NCBI RefSeq assembly: GCF_008710035.1
Contig: NZ_VYKI01000003.1
Coordinates: forward strand, 1-64,000
Source of the DNA: Stenotrophomonas cyclobalanopsidis
GTDB taxonomy: Bacteria > Pseudomonadota > Gammaproteobacteria > Xanthomonadales > Xanthomonadaceae
Reading direction: 5' to 3'
DNA: 64,000 nucleotides
Of this stretch, positions 26,687-35,144 are shown one piece after another. The notes below the pieces were generated by a model. The model had not been told where the DNA came from, searched no databases, and worked only from the letters and a program-made list of their open reading frames with translations. Numbering within the stretch: position 1 is the first letter of the stretch; each line of letters opens with the position of its first letter. Position numbers and translations under genes: made by a program.

Positions 26687-28023
26687 TGCGGGCTCCCGGC
26701 CGCGACTGCACTGGTCGAGGCCGAAGGGGCATCGCTGCGCTGCAGGCGTTGTTGTTCATGCATCCAGCGGCGCTTGGCCAGCACCTTGTCCACGCGCTGG
26801 TCCAGCTCTTCCACGGCCTTGTCCTGCGGCATGCCGCCACGCACCACCTTTTCGGTGACGATGCGCATTTCCTGCACGATGCGCTCCCATTCGAGCACCT
26901 TCGGCGTCGGCTTGACGCGCTCCAGCTGGTCACGGAACGCAGCGGCCAGCGGATCGTTGGCCAGCGACGGGGCGTTCCAGGTGCTGCGACGCGGCGGCAG
27001 GTCACCGATGATGGAATGGAAGCGGGCCTGGATTTCCGGGCGCGACAGGAACTCGATCAGCTTCCACGAGGCTTCCTTCTGCTGCGACTTGCGGAAGATC
27101 ACCAGGCTGGTGCCACCGGCGATGCCAGCGCCCGGACCGTCCGGGCCCGGCAGGGCGGCCGTGCCCCACTTCCCTTCCAGTTCCCTGGGCTGCAGCTTCT
27201 TGAACTCGCGGATGTTCCAGGGACCGGAGATGTAGAACACGTTGAAGCCGCGGAAGAACTCATCCCACACGTTGGAGATCTGCGTCTCGGACATCTTCGG
27301 CGCCCAGCCCTGCTCGAACATGTTGCCGTAGAAGGCCAGGGTGCGACGGAAGCCGGGGCTGGAGAAGTTGCCGCGGGTGTCGTCGTCGCGCAGCAGCGGA
27401 TCGGGCTGCTGCAGGGCCAGCGACAGCTGCTGCTCGAACTCGTTGATCGGCATCAGCACCGCATAGCGGTTCGGCCCCTGCATCTTCTTGATCGCGGCCA
27501 TCTGCGCGTCCCACTCCGCCCAGGTACGCGGCGGATGGTCGAAGCCGGCCTGCGCCAGCAGGTCCTTGCGGTAGTAGATCAGGCGGGTATCGACGTACCA
27601 CGGCACGCCCACCAGCTCGCCATGGATCACGTTGGTATCCCAGATGCCCTGGAAATAGTCCTGCGGATCGACGACGGACGAATGCTGCACGAAAGGCTGC
27701 AGCGGGGTCAGCGCGTTGAGCTCGGCGAACTCGGGCACCCAGGTGTTGCCGAGCTGGCAGACATCGGGCAGGCCGTCGGCGGCGAACGCGGTCAGCAGCT
27801 TCTCGTGCGCGGCCGTCCAGGGGATGTTCTGCACATCCACCTTGATGCCGGGGTTCTCGGCCTCGAATTCATGGATGAGTTCGCTGACCACTTCGGCTTC
27901 GCGGCCCATCGCCCAGAAGCGGACCGTGGTGGTGCCCTGCTCGGTGCGCGCGCAGCCGACCATGGCCAGTGCGGCCATCGCAGGCAGGGCCCAGCGTCGC
28001 AGGCGGTCAATCCAATCGTGCAC
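26683..28023 (-). CDS. Sugar ABC transporter substrate-binding lipoprotein
   Basis: A 446-residue extracellular solute-binding protein of family 1. The leader MHDWIDRLRRWALPAMAALA ends in MVGC, a slightly atypical lipobox. The mature start TTTVRFWAMGREAEVVSELIHEFE and the segments VDTRLIYYRKDLLAQAG and FYISGPWNIREF are typical of oligosaccharide-binding proteins. It captures the glycan breakdown product in the periplasm and delivers it to the two permeases encoded next. The GTG at 28023 was chosen because GGGAAG lies upstream, overlapping the GH144 stop region, and it yields the lipoprotein leader. The C-terminal Ala/Ser-rich tail is unusual but harmless. Confidence 0.9.
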   Translation of the reverse strand: MHDWIDRLRRWALPAMAALAMVGCARTEQGTTTVRFWAMGREAEVVSELIHEFEAENPGIKVDVQNIPWTAAHEKLLTAFAADGLPDVCQLGNTWVPEFAELNALTPLQPFVQHSSVVDPQDYFQGIWDTNVIHGELVGVPWYVDTRLIYYRKDLLAQAGFDHPPRTWAEWDAQMAAIKKMQGPNRYAVLMPINEFEQQLSLALQQPDPLLRDDDTRGNFSSPGFRRTLAFYGNMFEQGWAPKMSETQISNVWDEFFRGFNVFYISGPWNIREFKKLQPRELEGKWGTAALPGPDGPGAGIAGGTSLVIFRKSQQKEASWKLIEFLSRPEIQARFHSIIGDLPPRRSTWNAPSLANDPLAAAFRDQLERVKPTPKVLEWERIVQEMRIVTEKVVRGGMPQDKAVEELDQRVDKVLAKRRWMHEQQRLQRSDAPSASTSAVAAGSPQ

Positions 28024-28027
28024 CTTG

Positions 28028-29632
28028 TTACTTCCCCTGGCCCGAGTTGCGGTTGGCATTGTTCTTCTGTTCCTGCGCGGCAGCCGCGCGTGATTCTGCG
28101 ATACCGACCGCACGTGCCGCCGCGGCCTTCTCATCCTTCTCCAGCACCAGCGGCTGGAACGACCCTTCCGGGGCCAGCCAGCCACCGCTGAAACCGGCCC
28201 GTTCCAGGCCCTTGCGGATGTACGGGTTCTTCTTCATCACTTCCCAGACGAAGTCGTTGCGGTAGTTGGCGATCATCGTCAGGATCGGGCCCTGGTCGAT
28301 GGCGATGTAATCGCTGGCCACCCAGCCGCGGTCCGGCACCATGCGGCCGGTCTTGATCGGGATGTCGTAGTTGAAGCTCGGGTTGAACGAATCCAGGAAA
28401 CCGTAGCTGGAATAGATGTAGTCGCCGTAGCGCTTGTGCATCTCCAGCGTGGCCGGGATCACTTCCTCGGGCGCGAACACGATCGAGGAGATCGCCGCGG
28501 TCGGGGCGATGGTGCCGTCATCGAAGTTCTCGCGCAGGCCGGCGCCGCGCGAGGAGTAATGGCGGAACTGGCGCTGCTCGCCGCGGTACTCCTGGGTGGT
28601 GTTCTGCGGGCCGTCGCTGGCGGTCAGGCCCCACACGTTCTCGCCGTAGTCCTTCCACTGCATCGGGTTGGCGATGGCGTACTCGCGGTGTGCCAGCGCG
28701 GCCGAGCGGCTGTTGAGGAAGTAAGTGCTGCCACGCTCGCGCATGTAGGCATCCTGGATGTCGCGGAAATCGATCCAGACGTGGCTGTACTGGTGGCCGA
28801 ACAGCGGCCCGAAGGACAGGTATTCCTGGCCCTGGTAGACGCCCCAGTCGTTGTCGTAGGTACGCGTCCACACCGTCCACGCATCCGGGCTGACCGGATG
28901 GCTGGGCGAGCCCAGGGCGAGGATGTAGACCATCATCGCCTCGTTGTAGCCCATCCAGTCGTGGTCGATGAAGCCGCTCTCGGGGAACCAGCCCATCGAG
29001 ACCAGCGGCGCACGCTGCTGCAGCCACGGCCAGTCGACCTGCTTGTACAGCTGGTCGGCGATCTGCCGGATTTCCTTCTCGCGCGGGTCATCGCCGTCGT
29101 AGTACGACTGGGCGAACAGCACGCCCATCATCAGCAGCGCGGTGTCGACCGAGGACAGCTCGACCCAGCTGTCGTAGCGACGGCCTTCCTGCATGTCCAG
29201 GAAGTGGTAATAGAAGCCCTTGTAGCCGGCCTTGCCGGTGCGCTGCGGGCCCATCGGCACGTCGCGGAAGAACTTCAGCGTGGTCAGGGTGCGGTCGATC
29301 GCCTGGTTGCGGCTGACCCAGCCGTTCTCGATGCCGATCGGGTACGCGGTCAGGGCGAAGCCGACCGAGGCGATGCTGGCGAAGGGACGCGACGGGAAGC
29401 GGTCCGGGGTCAAGCCGTTGAGTTCGTTGGTGGTGTCCCAGAAGAACTGGAACGTGCGGCGCTCGATGTCATCGAACAGCGGCGGCAGTTCCGGCTTCAT
29501 CGGCCGCGGCGGCGCATCGGCTTCCAGCAGGATCACCGGCGGCTTCGGCTTGGCAGGCTCCTGCTGGGCCGGTTTGCAGGCGGCAATGGCCAGGGTCATC
29601 GCAGCGGCGGTCAACAGGTGGCGTGCCTGCAT
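28028..29632 (-). CDS. GH144-like (glycoamylase domain) lipoprotein, putative beta-1,2-glucanase
   Basis: A 534-residue lipoprotein (leader MQARHLLTAAAMTLAIAAC, lipobox AIAAC). A Pro-rich linker is followed by a single (alpha/alpha)6 domain: DIERRTFQFFWDTTNELNGL, SIASVGFALTAYPIGIE, GFYYHFLDMQEGRRYDSWVELSSVDTALLMMG, YNEAMMVYILALGSPSHP and GPLFGHQYSHVWIDFRDIQDAYMR. This is the PF10091/GH144 layout, whose founding members are endo-beta-1,2-glucanases. Substrate assignment is by family only. GGAGGA precedes the ATG at 29632. It is first in the operon with the binding protein, two permeases, large glycosidase and EEP enzyme. An operator-like palindrome lies 53 bp upstream. Confidence 0.85.
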   Translation of the reverse strand: MQARHLLTAAAMTLAIAACKPAQQEPAKPKPPVILLEADAPPRPMKPELPPLFDDIERRTFQFFWDTTNELNGLTPDRFPSRPFASIASVGFALTAYPIGIENGWVSRNQAIDRTLTTLKFFRDVPMGPQRTGKAGYKGFYYHFLDMQEGRRYDSWVELSSVDTALLMMGVLFAQSYYDGDDPREKEIRQIADQLYKQVDWPWLQQRAPLVSMGWFPESGFIDHDWMGYNEAMMVYILALGSPSHPVSPDAWTVWTRTYDNDWGVYQGQEYLSFGPLFGHQYSHVWIDFRDIQDAYMRERGSTYFLNSRSAALAHREYAIANPMQWKDYGENVWGLTASDGPQNTTQEYRGEQRQFRHYSSRGAGLRENFDDGTIAPTAAISSIVFAPEEVIPATLEMHKRYGDYIYSSYGFLDSFNPSFNYDIPIKTGRMVPDRGWVASDYIAIDQGPILTMIANYRNDFVWEVMKKNPYIRKGLERAGFSGGWLAPEGSFQPLVLEKDEKAAAARAVGIAESRAAAAQEQKNNANRNSGQGK

Positions 29633-29685
29633 GGCGCGGGTCCTCCGGAAAACTGATCGATCGGAAAGCATAACGTCCAATAGCC

Positions 29686-29699
29686 TGAAATCGTTTACA
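29686..29699. promoter_or_regulatory. LacI-type operator candidate upstream of the GH144 operon
   Basis: TGAAATCGTTTACA fits the LacI/GalR-family palindrome TGnAAnCGnTTnCA at every fixed position. It lies 53 bp before the GH144 start and shares this form with TGTAAGCGTTTCCA at 34081-34094 upstream of the local lacI gene. Repression relieved by a glycan breakdown product is the expected mode. Confidence 0.7.
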
Positions 29700-29709
29700 A
29701 ACCGAACTC

Positions 29710-29731
29710 AAAAAAAACCACGCAGCGTGGT
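29710..29731 (-). terminator. Intrinsic terminator downstream of the TonB-dependent receptor gene
   Basis: On the minus strand, ACCAC-GCTGC-GTGGT (extendable to 7 bp per arm) is followed by seven U. It separates the receptor transcript from the GH144 operon. Confidence 0.75.
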
Positions 29732-29828
29732 CGCGGAACTGCTGCCATTGCCCAGTCCCCTGCCCCGTCATCGTTACGGCGCAGGGGGCTGGACAATGGA
29801 CCGGCCGCAGGGACCGGCCATTGCCAGG

Positions 29829-29862
29829 CCCCGATGCCAGCGGCGGACCACTGGCATCGGGG
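29829..29862. other. 12-bp perfect stem-loop after the receptor gene
   Basis: CCCCGATGCCAG / CTGGCATCGGGG with a 10-nt loop lies 18 bp past the receptor stop, without a T run. A second imperfect stem (CTGG-ACAATGG-ACCGGCC against GGACCGGCCATTGCCAGG) lies at about 29788-29828. These may protect the 3' end of the receptor mRNA. Confidence 0.55.
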
Positions 29863-29880
29863 TGTTGCCTACATCACGGC

Positions 29881-32800
29881 TTAGAAGCGGAAGCCCACTT
29901 CGGCCTTGACCTGGCGCGGAGTACCGATGATGTCGCCGGTCTCGTTGTAGCTGGCCTGCAGCTTGCCGTTGGTCTTGACGTAGTTGTAGGTGGAGAAGTT
30001 GTCGAAGTTGAACACGTTGATGATGTCGATACGCGCGTACATCTCGGTGTCACCCGGCATCTTGAACGTCTTGGTCGCCTGCAGGTCGACCGAACGGTAG
30101 CCGAAGATCTTGCCACCCAGCAGGAACTTGCCGTTGGCGTTCGGCACGGCGGCCTGCGGGGTCGGCAGGTCGTAGCCACTGGCCTGCGGCACCGGGTACC
30201 AGTCGTTGACGGCGGTCGGGGTGGCCAGGGTGATCTTGCCACCGAAGGTGATGCCCCAGAAGCCAGCGTACGAACCGGTCACCACCAGGCGGTGGCGCGG
30301 TGCACCGTTGGAACGGATGGTCGGGTAATCCTCGATCAGGCCGCGATCGAAGGCGTACTTCTCGTTGATGTCGCGGTTGTGGCGCGCGGTCGTCCAGGTG
30401 TAGGCGATCGAGGTGCCCCAGCCGCTTTCCTTGGTGAACGGCTTCTGCGCCGACAGCAGGACCTGGGTCGCACGGGTCTTGATGCCCTGCTGGCCGATGA
30501 TCAGGCTGCCGAAGCCCGGCACGTTGCAGCTCCAGGCCTGGCTCAGGCCCGGCTCGGTGCCACCGCACAGGCGCGGGTCATCGAAGAACTGGCCGGTCGG
30601 GTAACGGTTGCCCAGGGTGAAGGCGAAGCCGTCGTAGCTCAGGGTGCGGGCGATGGTGGCGTCGGTCAGCCAGTCACCGATCTGGTTGCTCATGCCCAGG
30701 CTGAACTGGTCCGAGTACGGCGCCTTCAGCTTGTTGTTGAGCAGGTCGACTTCCAGGCCGGCATTGCTGGTCGAACCGACCAGGGCCTGCAGGTTGCCGA
30801 TGCCGTTGAGCAGGTTCGGGTTCCAGTCATAGCAGGCGGCCTGGCCGTTGATGCAGGTGCCGGTGGCCGGGTTGCGGAAGTAGATGGTCGGCTGCGGCAG
30901 GGCCAGCTTGGTGGTTTCCAGCTGCAGATTGTCGAACAGATCGCGGTCGTACGAACGGCCGGCACCACCGTGGATCACGTGCTGCTCGTCGGCGTTGATG
31001 TCATACGAGAAGCCCAGGCGCGGCTGCCAGGCGTCCTTGAACGCCTTGCGGTTGTGGCCGTTGCTGATGTAATCGCTGATGTCCAGGCCGCCCAGTGCCA
31101 GCGAATCGGCGTAGGTCTGGCCGGCGGGGGCGCGCGGATCCTGCGAGTAGATCGCGTCGACCACCTGCTGCGGGGTCACGAAATCGAGGTAGGACGGGGT
31201 CTTCTCGTAATCCCAGCGCAGGCCGAGGTTGACCTGCAGGTGGTCGTTGACCTGCCAGTCGTCCTGGATGAACACGCCGTACTGCTTGGACTTCGAACGC
31301 ACTTCACCGGACACGCCCGACACGCCGGTCACCGGCTTGACGAACTGCGCCTTGTACGGGATGGAATCCGGGAAGTCCGGATCGCCCAGGCTGTAGGTGA
31401 AGGTCGGGTTGATCTGCGCCGCATCGGAGGCGTACAGGTCGATCGCCTTGTACTTCACGCCCATCTTGATGGTGTGGTCGCCGGCCCACTGGATGCCGTC
31501 CAGGGTCAGGTTGTCTTCGATCGACCAGCCCTTCTGGCCCTTCACCTGCGAATCCAGCGCAGAGGCGCCACCGATCTTGACGATGGTGCGGTCTTCAGTG
31601 CCGTCCGGTGCGGTGTAGGTGATGCCGTTGGCCAGGGTCAGCGGGGTCGGGTTGTTGAACGAGTCCTCGTGGGTGACCATCATTTCGTTGTAGAAACGCT
31701 CGCCGCTGTGGTTCCAGCGCAGGGCGTAACGACGGTCGGTGTTGACCACTTCACGGCCGGCTTCCGGCGAGGTCTGGCCACTGAACTGCGACTGGGTTTC
31801 GTCGCGGTCCTGGAAGGTCAGCTCGATGCGGTCGTTGTCGGTCGGCTCGAAGTCGATCTTGCCGAAGATCAGGTCCTGCTGGAACGGCTGGCTGGCCGGG
31901 CCGAGGCCGGCGGCGCCGGCCGGCGGCAGCAGGCTGGCGGCGCCGGTGACGGCACCGTCCGGCGCGATGGTGACCGGCAGGTCGAAGCGCTTGGCTTCGT
32001 AGGTCACGAAGAAGTGCGCCTTGTCCTGGATGATCGGGCCGCCCAGGGCGAAGCCGTATTCCTTCTCGGCCGAGACCATCTTGTCCTTGCCGCCCTGGCG
32101 CTCGGCCGGGGTCTTGGCGCGCATGTCTTCGTCGGTGTAGCGGTAGAACGCCTCACCCTTGAATTCATTGGTACCGGACTTGGTTGCAGCGGTCACTGCG
32201 GCGCTCGACACCTGGCCGTACTCGGCCTTGTAGTTGCCGCTGATGACCTTGTATTCGCCGATCGCCAGCTGCGGGAACGGGTTGCCGGCGCTGCCGGACT
32301 GTCCGGCCACGCCGCCACCCTTGACGTAGCTCTTCTGGCCCACGCCGTCGATGTAGACGTTGGTGCCATCGGAGTTGGTGGCGCCGCCGCGCAGCGAGGT
32401 GTTGCCCTTGGCATCACGGGTGAAGATCAGGCCCGGCACCGCATCGGCGAACTCCAGGAAGTTGCGCGACACCTGCGGGGTGGTCTGGATCTGCTGCAGG
32501 CTGACGGTCTTGCCGACTTCGGAGGTGCGCACTTCCTGCAGCAGGGTCGGCGCAACGACGTTGACGGTATCCAGGTTGGTCGCGGCGCTGCCACCCGACG
32601 TACCGCCGGCAGCGGCCTCGCTGAAGTTCAGCGTGGAGGTCGAGGCGACGGTGACGGTGACCTTCTGGGTCTGGCCGTTGGCAGCCACGTCATAGGTGCC
32701 CGGATCCAGGCCCATCAGCGAATAGGTGCCATCGGCGCGCACGGTGCCGCGACGGACGGTACCGGTGGCAACGTTGGTCGCGGTGACTTCCGAACCGGCC

Positions 32801-32940
32801 TGGGCGCCGGCCACCTGGCCGCGCAGGCTGGCGTTGGCCGACTGCGCCATGACGTTCGGGGCGGCGGCCAGCATCAGGCAGCTGACCAGGGCGGTGCTCA
32901 GCAGCCGGCGGGCCGGCATGCGGATCGTGGAATGCATCAT
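29881..32940 (-). CDS. TonB-dependent outer-membrane receptor, Oar-like
   Basis: A 1019-residue receptor. A signal peptide (…LMLAAAPNVMAQ) is followed by a carboxypeptidase-regulatory-like domain (about 32-105, SLRGQVAGAQ…GTYSLMGLDPGTYDVAANG), a TonB-box-like DTVNVVA, a plug domain with YIDGVGQKSYVKGGG, and a long beta barrel ending in VKAEVGFRF (terminal aromatic). Oar-type receptors take up large substrates with TonB energy. The neighbouring glycan genes suggest an oligosaccharide. Two ATGs lie at 32940 and 32937 behind GGAGATTGA; the first is used here. It lies 74 bp after lacI on the same strand and is followed by stem-loops and a terminator. Confidence 0.92.
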   Translation of the reverse strand: MMHSTIRMPARRLLSTALVSCLMLAAAPNVMAQSANASLRGQVAGAQAGSEVTATNVATGTVRRGTVRADGTYSLMGLDPGTYDVAANGQTQKVTVTVASTSTLNFSEAAAGGTSGGSAATNLDTVNVVAPTLLQEVRTSEVGKTVSLQQIQTTPQVSRNFLEFADAVPGLIFTRDAKGNTSLRGGATNSDGTNVYIDGVGQKSYVKGGGVAGQSGSAGNPFPQLAIGEYKVISGNYKAEYGQVSSAAVTAATKSGTNEFKGEAFYRYTDEDMRAKTPAERQGGKDKMVSAEKEYGFALGGPIIQDKAHFFVTYEAKRFDLPVTIAPDGAVTGAASLLPPAGAAGLGPASQPFQQDLIFGKIDFEPTDNDRIELTFQDRDETQSQFSGQTSPEAGREVVNTDRRYALRWNHSGERFYNEMMVTHEDSFNNPTPLTLANGITYTAPDGTEDRTIVKIGGASALDSQVKGQKGWSIEDNLTLDGIQWAGDHTIKMGVKYKAIDLYASDAAQINPTFTYSLGDPDFPDSIPYKAQFVKPVTGVSGVSGEVRSKSKQYGVFIQDDWQVNDHLQVNLGLRWDYEKTPSYLDFVTPQQVVDAIYSQDPRAPAGQTYADSLALGGLDISDYISNGHNRKAFKDAWQPRLGFSYDINADEQHVIHGGAGRSYDRDLFDNLQLETTKLALPQPTIYFRNPATGTCINGQAACYDWNPNLLNGIGNLQALVGSTSNAGLEVDLLNNKLKAPYSDQFSLGMSNQIGDWLTDATIARTLSYDGFAFTLGNRYPTGQFFDDPRLCGGTEPGLSQAWSCNVPGFGSLIIGQQGIKTRATQVLLSAQKPFTKESGWGTSIAYTWTTARHNRDINEKYAFDRGLIEDYPTIRSNGAPRHRLVVTGSYAGFWGITFGGKITLATPTAVNDWYPVPQASGYDLPTPQAAVPNANGKFLLGGKIFGYRSVDLQATKTFKMPGDTEMYARIDIINVFNFDNFSTYNYVKTNGKLQASYNETGDIIGTPRQVKAEVGFRF

Positions 32941-33014
32941 CAACTCAATCTCCGGGTGGCGGTATCCGCGGATGCGGTACCTGCGATCAATCAAAAGAAG
33001 GAACGCCTCTGGCT

Positions 33015-34037
33015 TCAATGGCCCGATGGCGGAGTAGTGGAATCGCGAACGATGAGGCGGGGAACAAGCGTCTGCTTGTCACCTGCCGAATCGGGGGTGT
33101 TGCCGTCCATCAACTGCATCAGACGCGTCATCGCCCTATCGCCCAACTCGGCGATACTGACCTGCATGGTGGTCAACGAGGGGTGTACAAACCGCGCCAG
33201 TGGAATGTCATCGAAACCCGCCAGGGCGACATCGGTGGGCACGTGGATGCCTGCCTGCGCGAAGGCATACAGGCAACCCAGGGCCATCATGTCGTTGGCG
33301 GCGAATACGGCATCGGGCAGCGCGCCGGCTGCCAGCATCTCCTGACCGGCGCGATGGCCGGAAGCTTCGTCGAAATCACCGGGCAACTCGATGCCTTCGG
33401 CGCCCTTGCCAAAAGCCGCCAGCGCGTCGCGGAAGCCACGCAGGCGCTCGCGCGCGTCGAAGTTGAGGTCCGGGCCAGAAATGAACGCGATGCGGCGGTG
33501 GCCGGCATCGAGCAGGTGGCGGGTCATGGCCATCGCACCGGCGTGATCGTCGATGCTCAGGACCGGGTGATCCTGCCCCGGCAGATAGGTGTTGATCAGG
33601 ACCGTGGGCAGCGACTGCGGCAGGTTGTCGGTGAGGAAGCCAGGGCTCTCGGCATAGGGCGAGAGCACCAGCAGGCCATCGACGCGGCCGCGCATGGCAC
33701 GCAGGGCGGCGCCCTGCTGTACCTGATCGCCGTGGTAGCTGGACACCAGCAGGTGCTGGCGACGGTTGCGGGCAACGTTGTCGATGCCGCGCATCAGCTC
33801 GGAGAAGAATTCGCCGTACAGGTCAGGCAGCACCACGCCCACCGTATTGGTACGGCGGCTGCTCAGGCTGCGTGCGGCGGCGTGCGGGGTGTAACGCAGC
33901 CTCGCGGCGACCTCCAGCACAAGCTGGCGGACCGGTTCGGCGACATTCTCATGCCCGTTCAGCGCGCGGGAAACCGTGGCCACGGAGACCCGGGCTTCTC
34001 GTGCGACGTCTTTGATTGTTATGGCTGCCTTGTTCAC
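33015..34037 (-). CDS. LacI-family transcriptional regulator of the glycan locus
   Basis: A 340-residue repressor. The N-terminal helix-turn-helix ITIKDVAREARVSVATVSRALNG with the hinge region PHAAARSLSS is canonical, followed by a periplasmic-binding-protein-like effector domain (VGVVLPDLYGEFFSELMRGI, FISGPDLNFDARERLRGF, DAVFAANDMMALG). The GTG at 34037 was chosen because GGAGGGCGG lies 6-14 bases upstream; the in-frame ATG at 34052 contains that site in its own codons. It is first in a presumed lacI-receptor transcript. A perfect TGnAAnCGnTTnCA site lies 43 bp upstream, suggesting autoregulation and joint control of the GH144 operon. Confidence 0.93.
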   Translation of the reverse strand: MNKAAITIKDVAREARVSVATVSRALNGHENVAEPVRQLVLEVAARLRYTPHAAARSLSSRRTNTVGVVLPDLYGEFFSELMRGIDNVARNRRQHLLVSSYHGDQVQQGAALRAMRGRVDGLLVLSPYAESPGFLTDNLPQSLPTVLINTYLPGQDHPVLSIDDHAGAMAMTRHLLDAGHRRIAFISGPDLNFDARERLRGFRDALAAFGKGAEGIELPGDFDEASGHRAGQEMLAAGALPDAVFAANDMMALGCLYAFAQAGIHVPTDVALAGFDDIPLARFVHPSLTTMQVSIAELGDRAMTRLMQLMDGNTPDSAGDKQTLVPRLIVRDSTTPPSGH

Positions 34038-34080
34038 GAAGCCGCCCTCCACGGCTTGGACCTACCAGCTTGGCGCGGAA

Positions 34081-34094
34081 TGTAAGCGTTTCCA
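34081..34094. promoter_or_regulatory. LacI-type operator candidate upstream of lacI
   Basis: TGTAAGCGTTTCCA matches TGnAAnCGnTTnCA at all fixed positions. A half site TGTAAAC follows at 34103. It probably controls lacI and the downstream receptor gene. Confidence 0.7.
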
Positions 34095-34200
34095 TCTGCG
34101 CTTGTAAACACTCCGTTAGACGAATGTCCCCGGATGGACACAGAAATCTGACGTGGACAGGTCTGTCCCTGGACTTGGCAGGACTTTGCAGGACAGGCCA

Positions 34201-34476
34201 TCAGCCCTGCTCAGACAGGGTGTAGGCGCGGATGGACAGCGCATGGATATCGGACTCCATCAGCCCGCCCAGCGCGGCATACACGGCGCGATGGCGCGCC
34301 AATTGGCCCATGCCGGCGAACTGCTCGCTCACCACCAGCACGTTGAAATGACCGCGTCCGTCGCGCGCTCCGGCATGGCCGGCATGGCGATGGCTGTCGT
34401 CTTCGATCTCCAGTGTGCTCGGCGCCAGCGCTTGCTGCAATGCAACACGTATTAGATCGATGCGCTGCGCGCTCAT
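34201..34476 (-). CDS. bolA: BolA-family protein
   Basis: A 91-residue protein with the BolA fold: [27 protein letters not shown] (with the His-rich stretch that can share an Fe-S cluster with a monothiol glutaredoxin), [27 protein letters not shown] and [11 protein letters not shown]. BolA proteins affect cell shape, stress response and Fe-S/iron handling in the cytoplasm. The start (34476) overlaps the stop of the upstream YciI-like gene (ATGA), so the two are co-translated. Confidence 0.93.
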   Translation of the reverse strand: MSAQRIDLIRVALQQALAPSTLEIEDDSHRHAGHAGARDGRGHFNVLVVSEQFAGMGQLARHRAVYAALGGLMESDIHALSIRAYTLSEQG

Positions 34477-34778
34477 GGCAGCACCTTGCGGAAGGGCCGG
34501 ACCTCGACGCGGGTGTAGACGCCCGCGGCCACATACGGATCGGCATCGGCCCACTCGCGGGCCTGCGCCAGCGAGTCGAACGCGGCAATCACCACCGAGC
34601 CACTGAAGCCAGCCGGACCCGGATCCTCGCTGTCGATCGCCGGGCACGGCCCGGCCAGCAGCAGGCGTCCCTCGTCGCGCAGCGCGTGCAGCCGCGCCAG
34701 GTGCTCGGGCCGGGCCTGCAGCCGCTGCGCCAGCACATCCTGGTCGTCGTAACCTTCAATCACATAGAACACGGGCAT
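34473..34778 (-). CDS. YciI-family protein
   Basis: A 101-residue protein of the YCII-related dimeric alpha/beta-barrel type: [42 protein letters not shown] and the C-terminal [20 protein letters not shown]. The His in RPEHL and the Asp in [16 protein letters not shown] region lie where the family's putative active site is. The biochemical function of bacterial YciI proteins is largely unknown. Stop and start are fused with bolA (ATGA), a pairing seen widely in proteobacteria. Confidence 0.88.
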   Translation of the reverse strand: MPVFYVIEGYDDQDVLAQRLQARPEHLARLHALRDEGRLLLAGPCPAIDSEDPGPAGFSGSVVIAAFDSLAQAREWADADPYVAAGVYTRVEVRPFRKVLP

Positions 34779-35144
34779 TCCTCGTTCATGTTGCGGTGCG
34801 TCGATTCTAGCCAATGGGCCGCCGATACCGGCCCGGCTGGACACTGGCCAGGCAAAGCCGTACCCTAGACACCATTGCACGTGGCGTGATGCAGCAGCCC
34901 GTCGGTTTTTGCGGCTACCGCAGCCCCCGACGACCGTACCGCTGCTTCGAACCGGGCCAACCGGCCGGGCCACGTAGACGACCTCCCCGTAGTTCCGTCG
35001 CCGCCGTTTTCCTGCGGCGCGTCCTGCTGTTTGATATGTGTGGAATCGCGCCGATCCCGGCGTGTCTGGTGCCTGCGGCGCCGTGGCGAAGGCCCGGCAG
35101 AACCGGCACCGCGACTGGTCCGTTGCAATCCTATTGTCCATTAG
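34779..35144. other. 366-bp intergenic region between divergent yciI-bolA and scpAB-rluB
   Basis: No convincing gene. It must hold the promoters for both directions; none could be assigned firmly. A stem-loop candidate at 34900-34932 pairs CGTCGG with CCGACG around an inner GCGG-CTA-CCGC hairpin. Base composition is like the surroundings except for the TTGCAATCCTATTGTCCATT stretch directly before scpA. Confidence 0.4.

Noticed and set aside
34081-34112. Second full operator next to the lacI site (GCGCTTGTAAACACT)
   Set aside because: Only one half (TGTAAAC) fits; the other half does not match the palindrome, so it is noted as a half site only.
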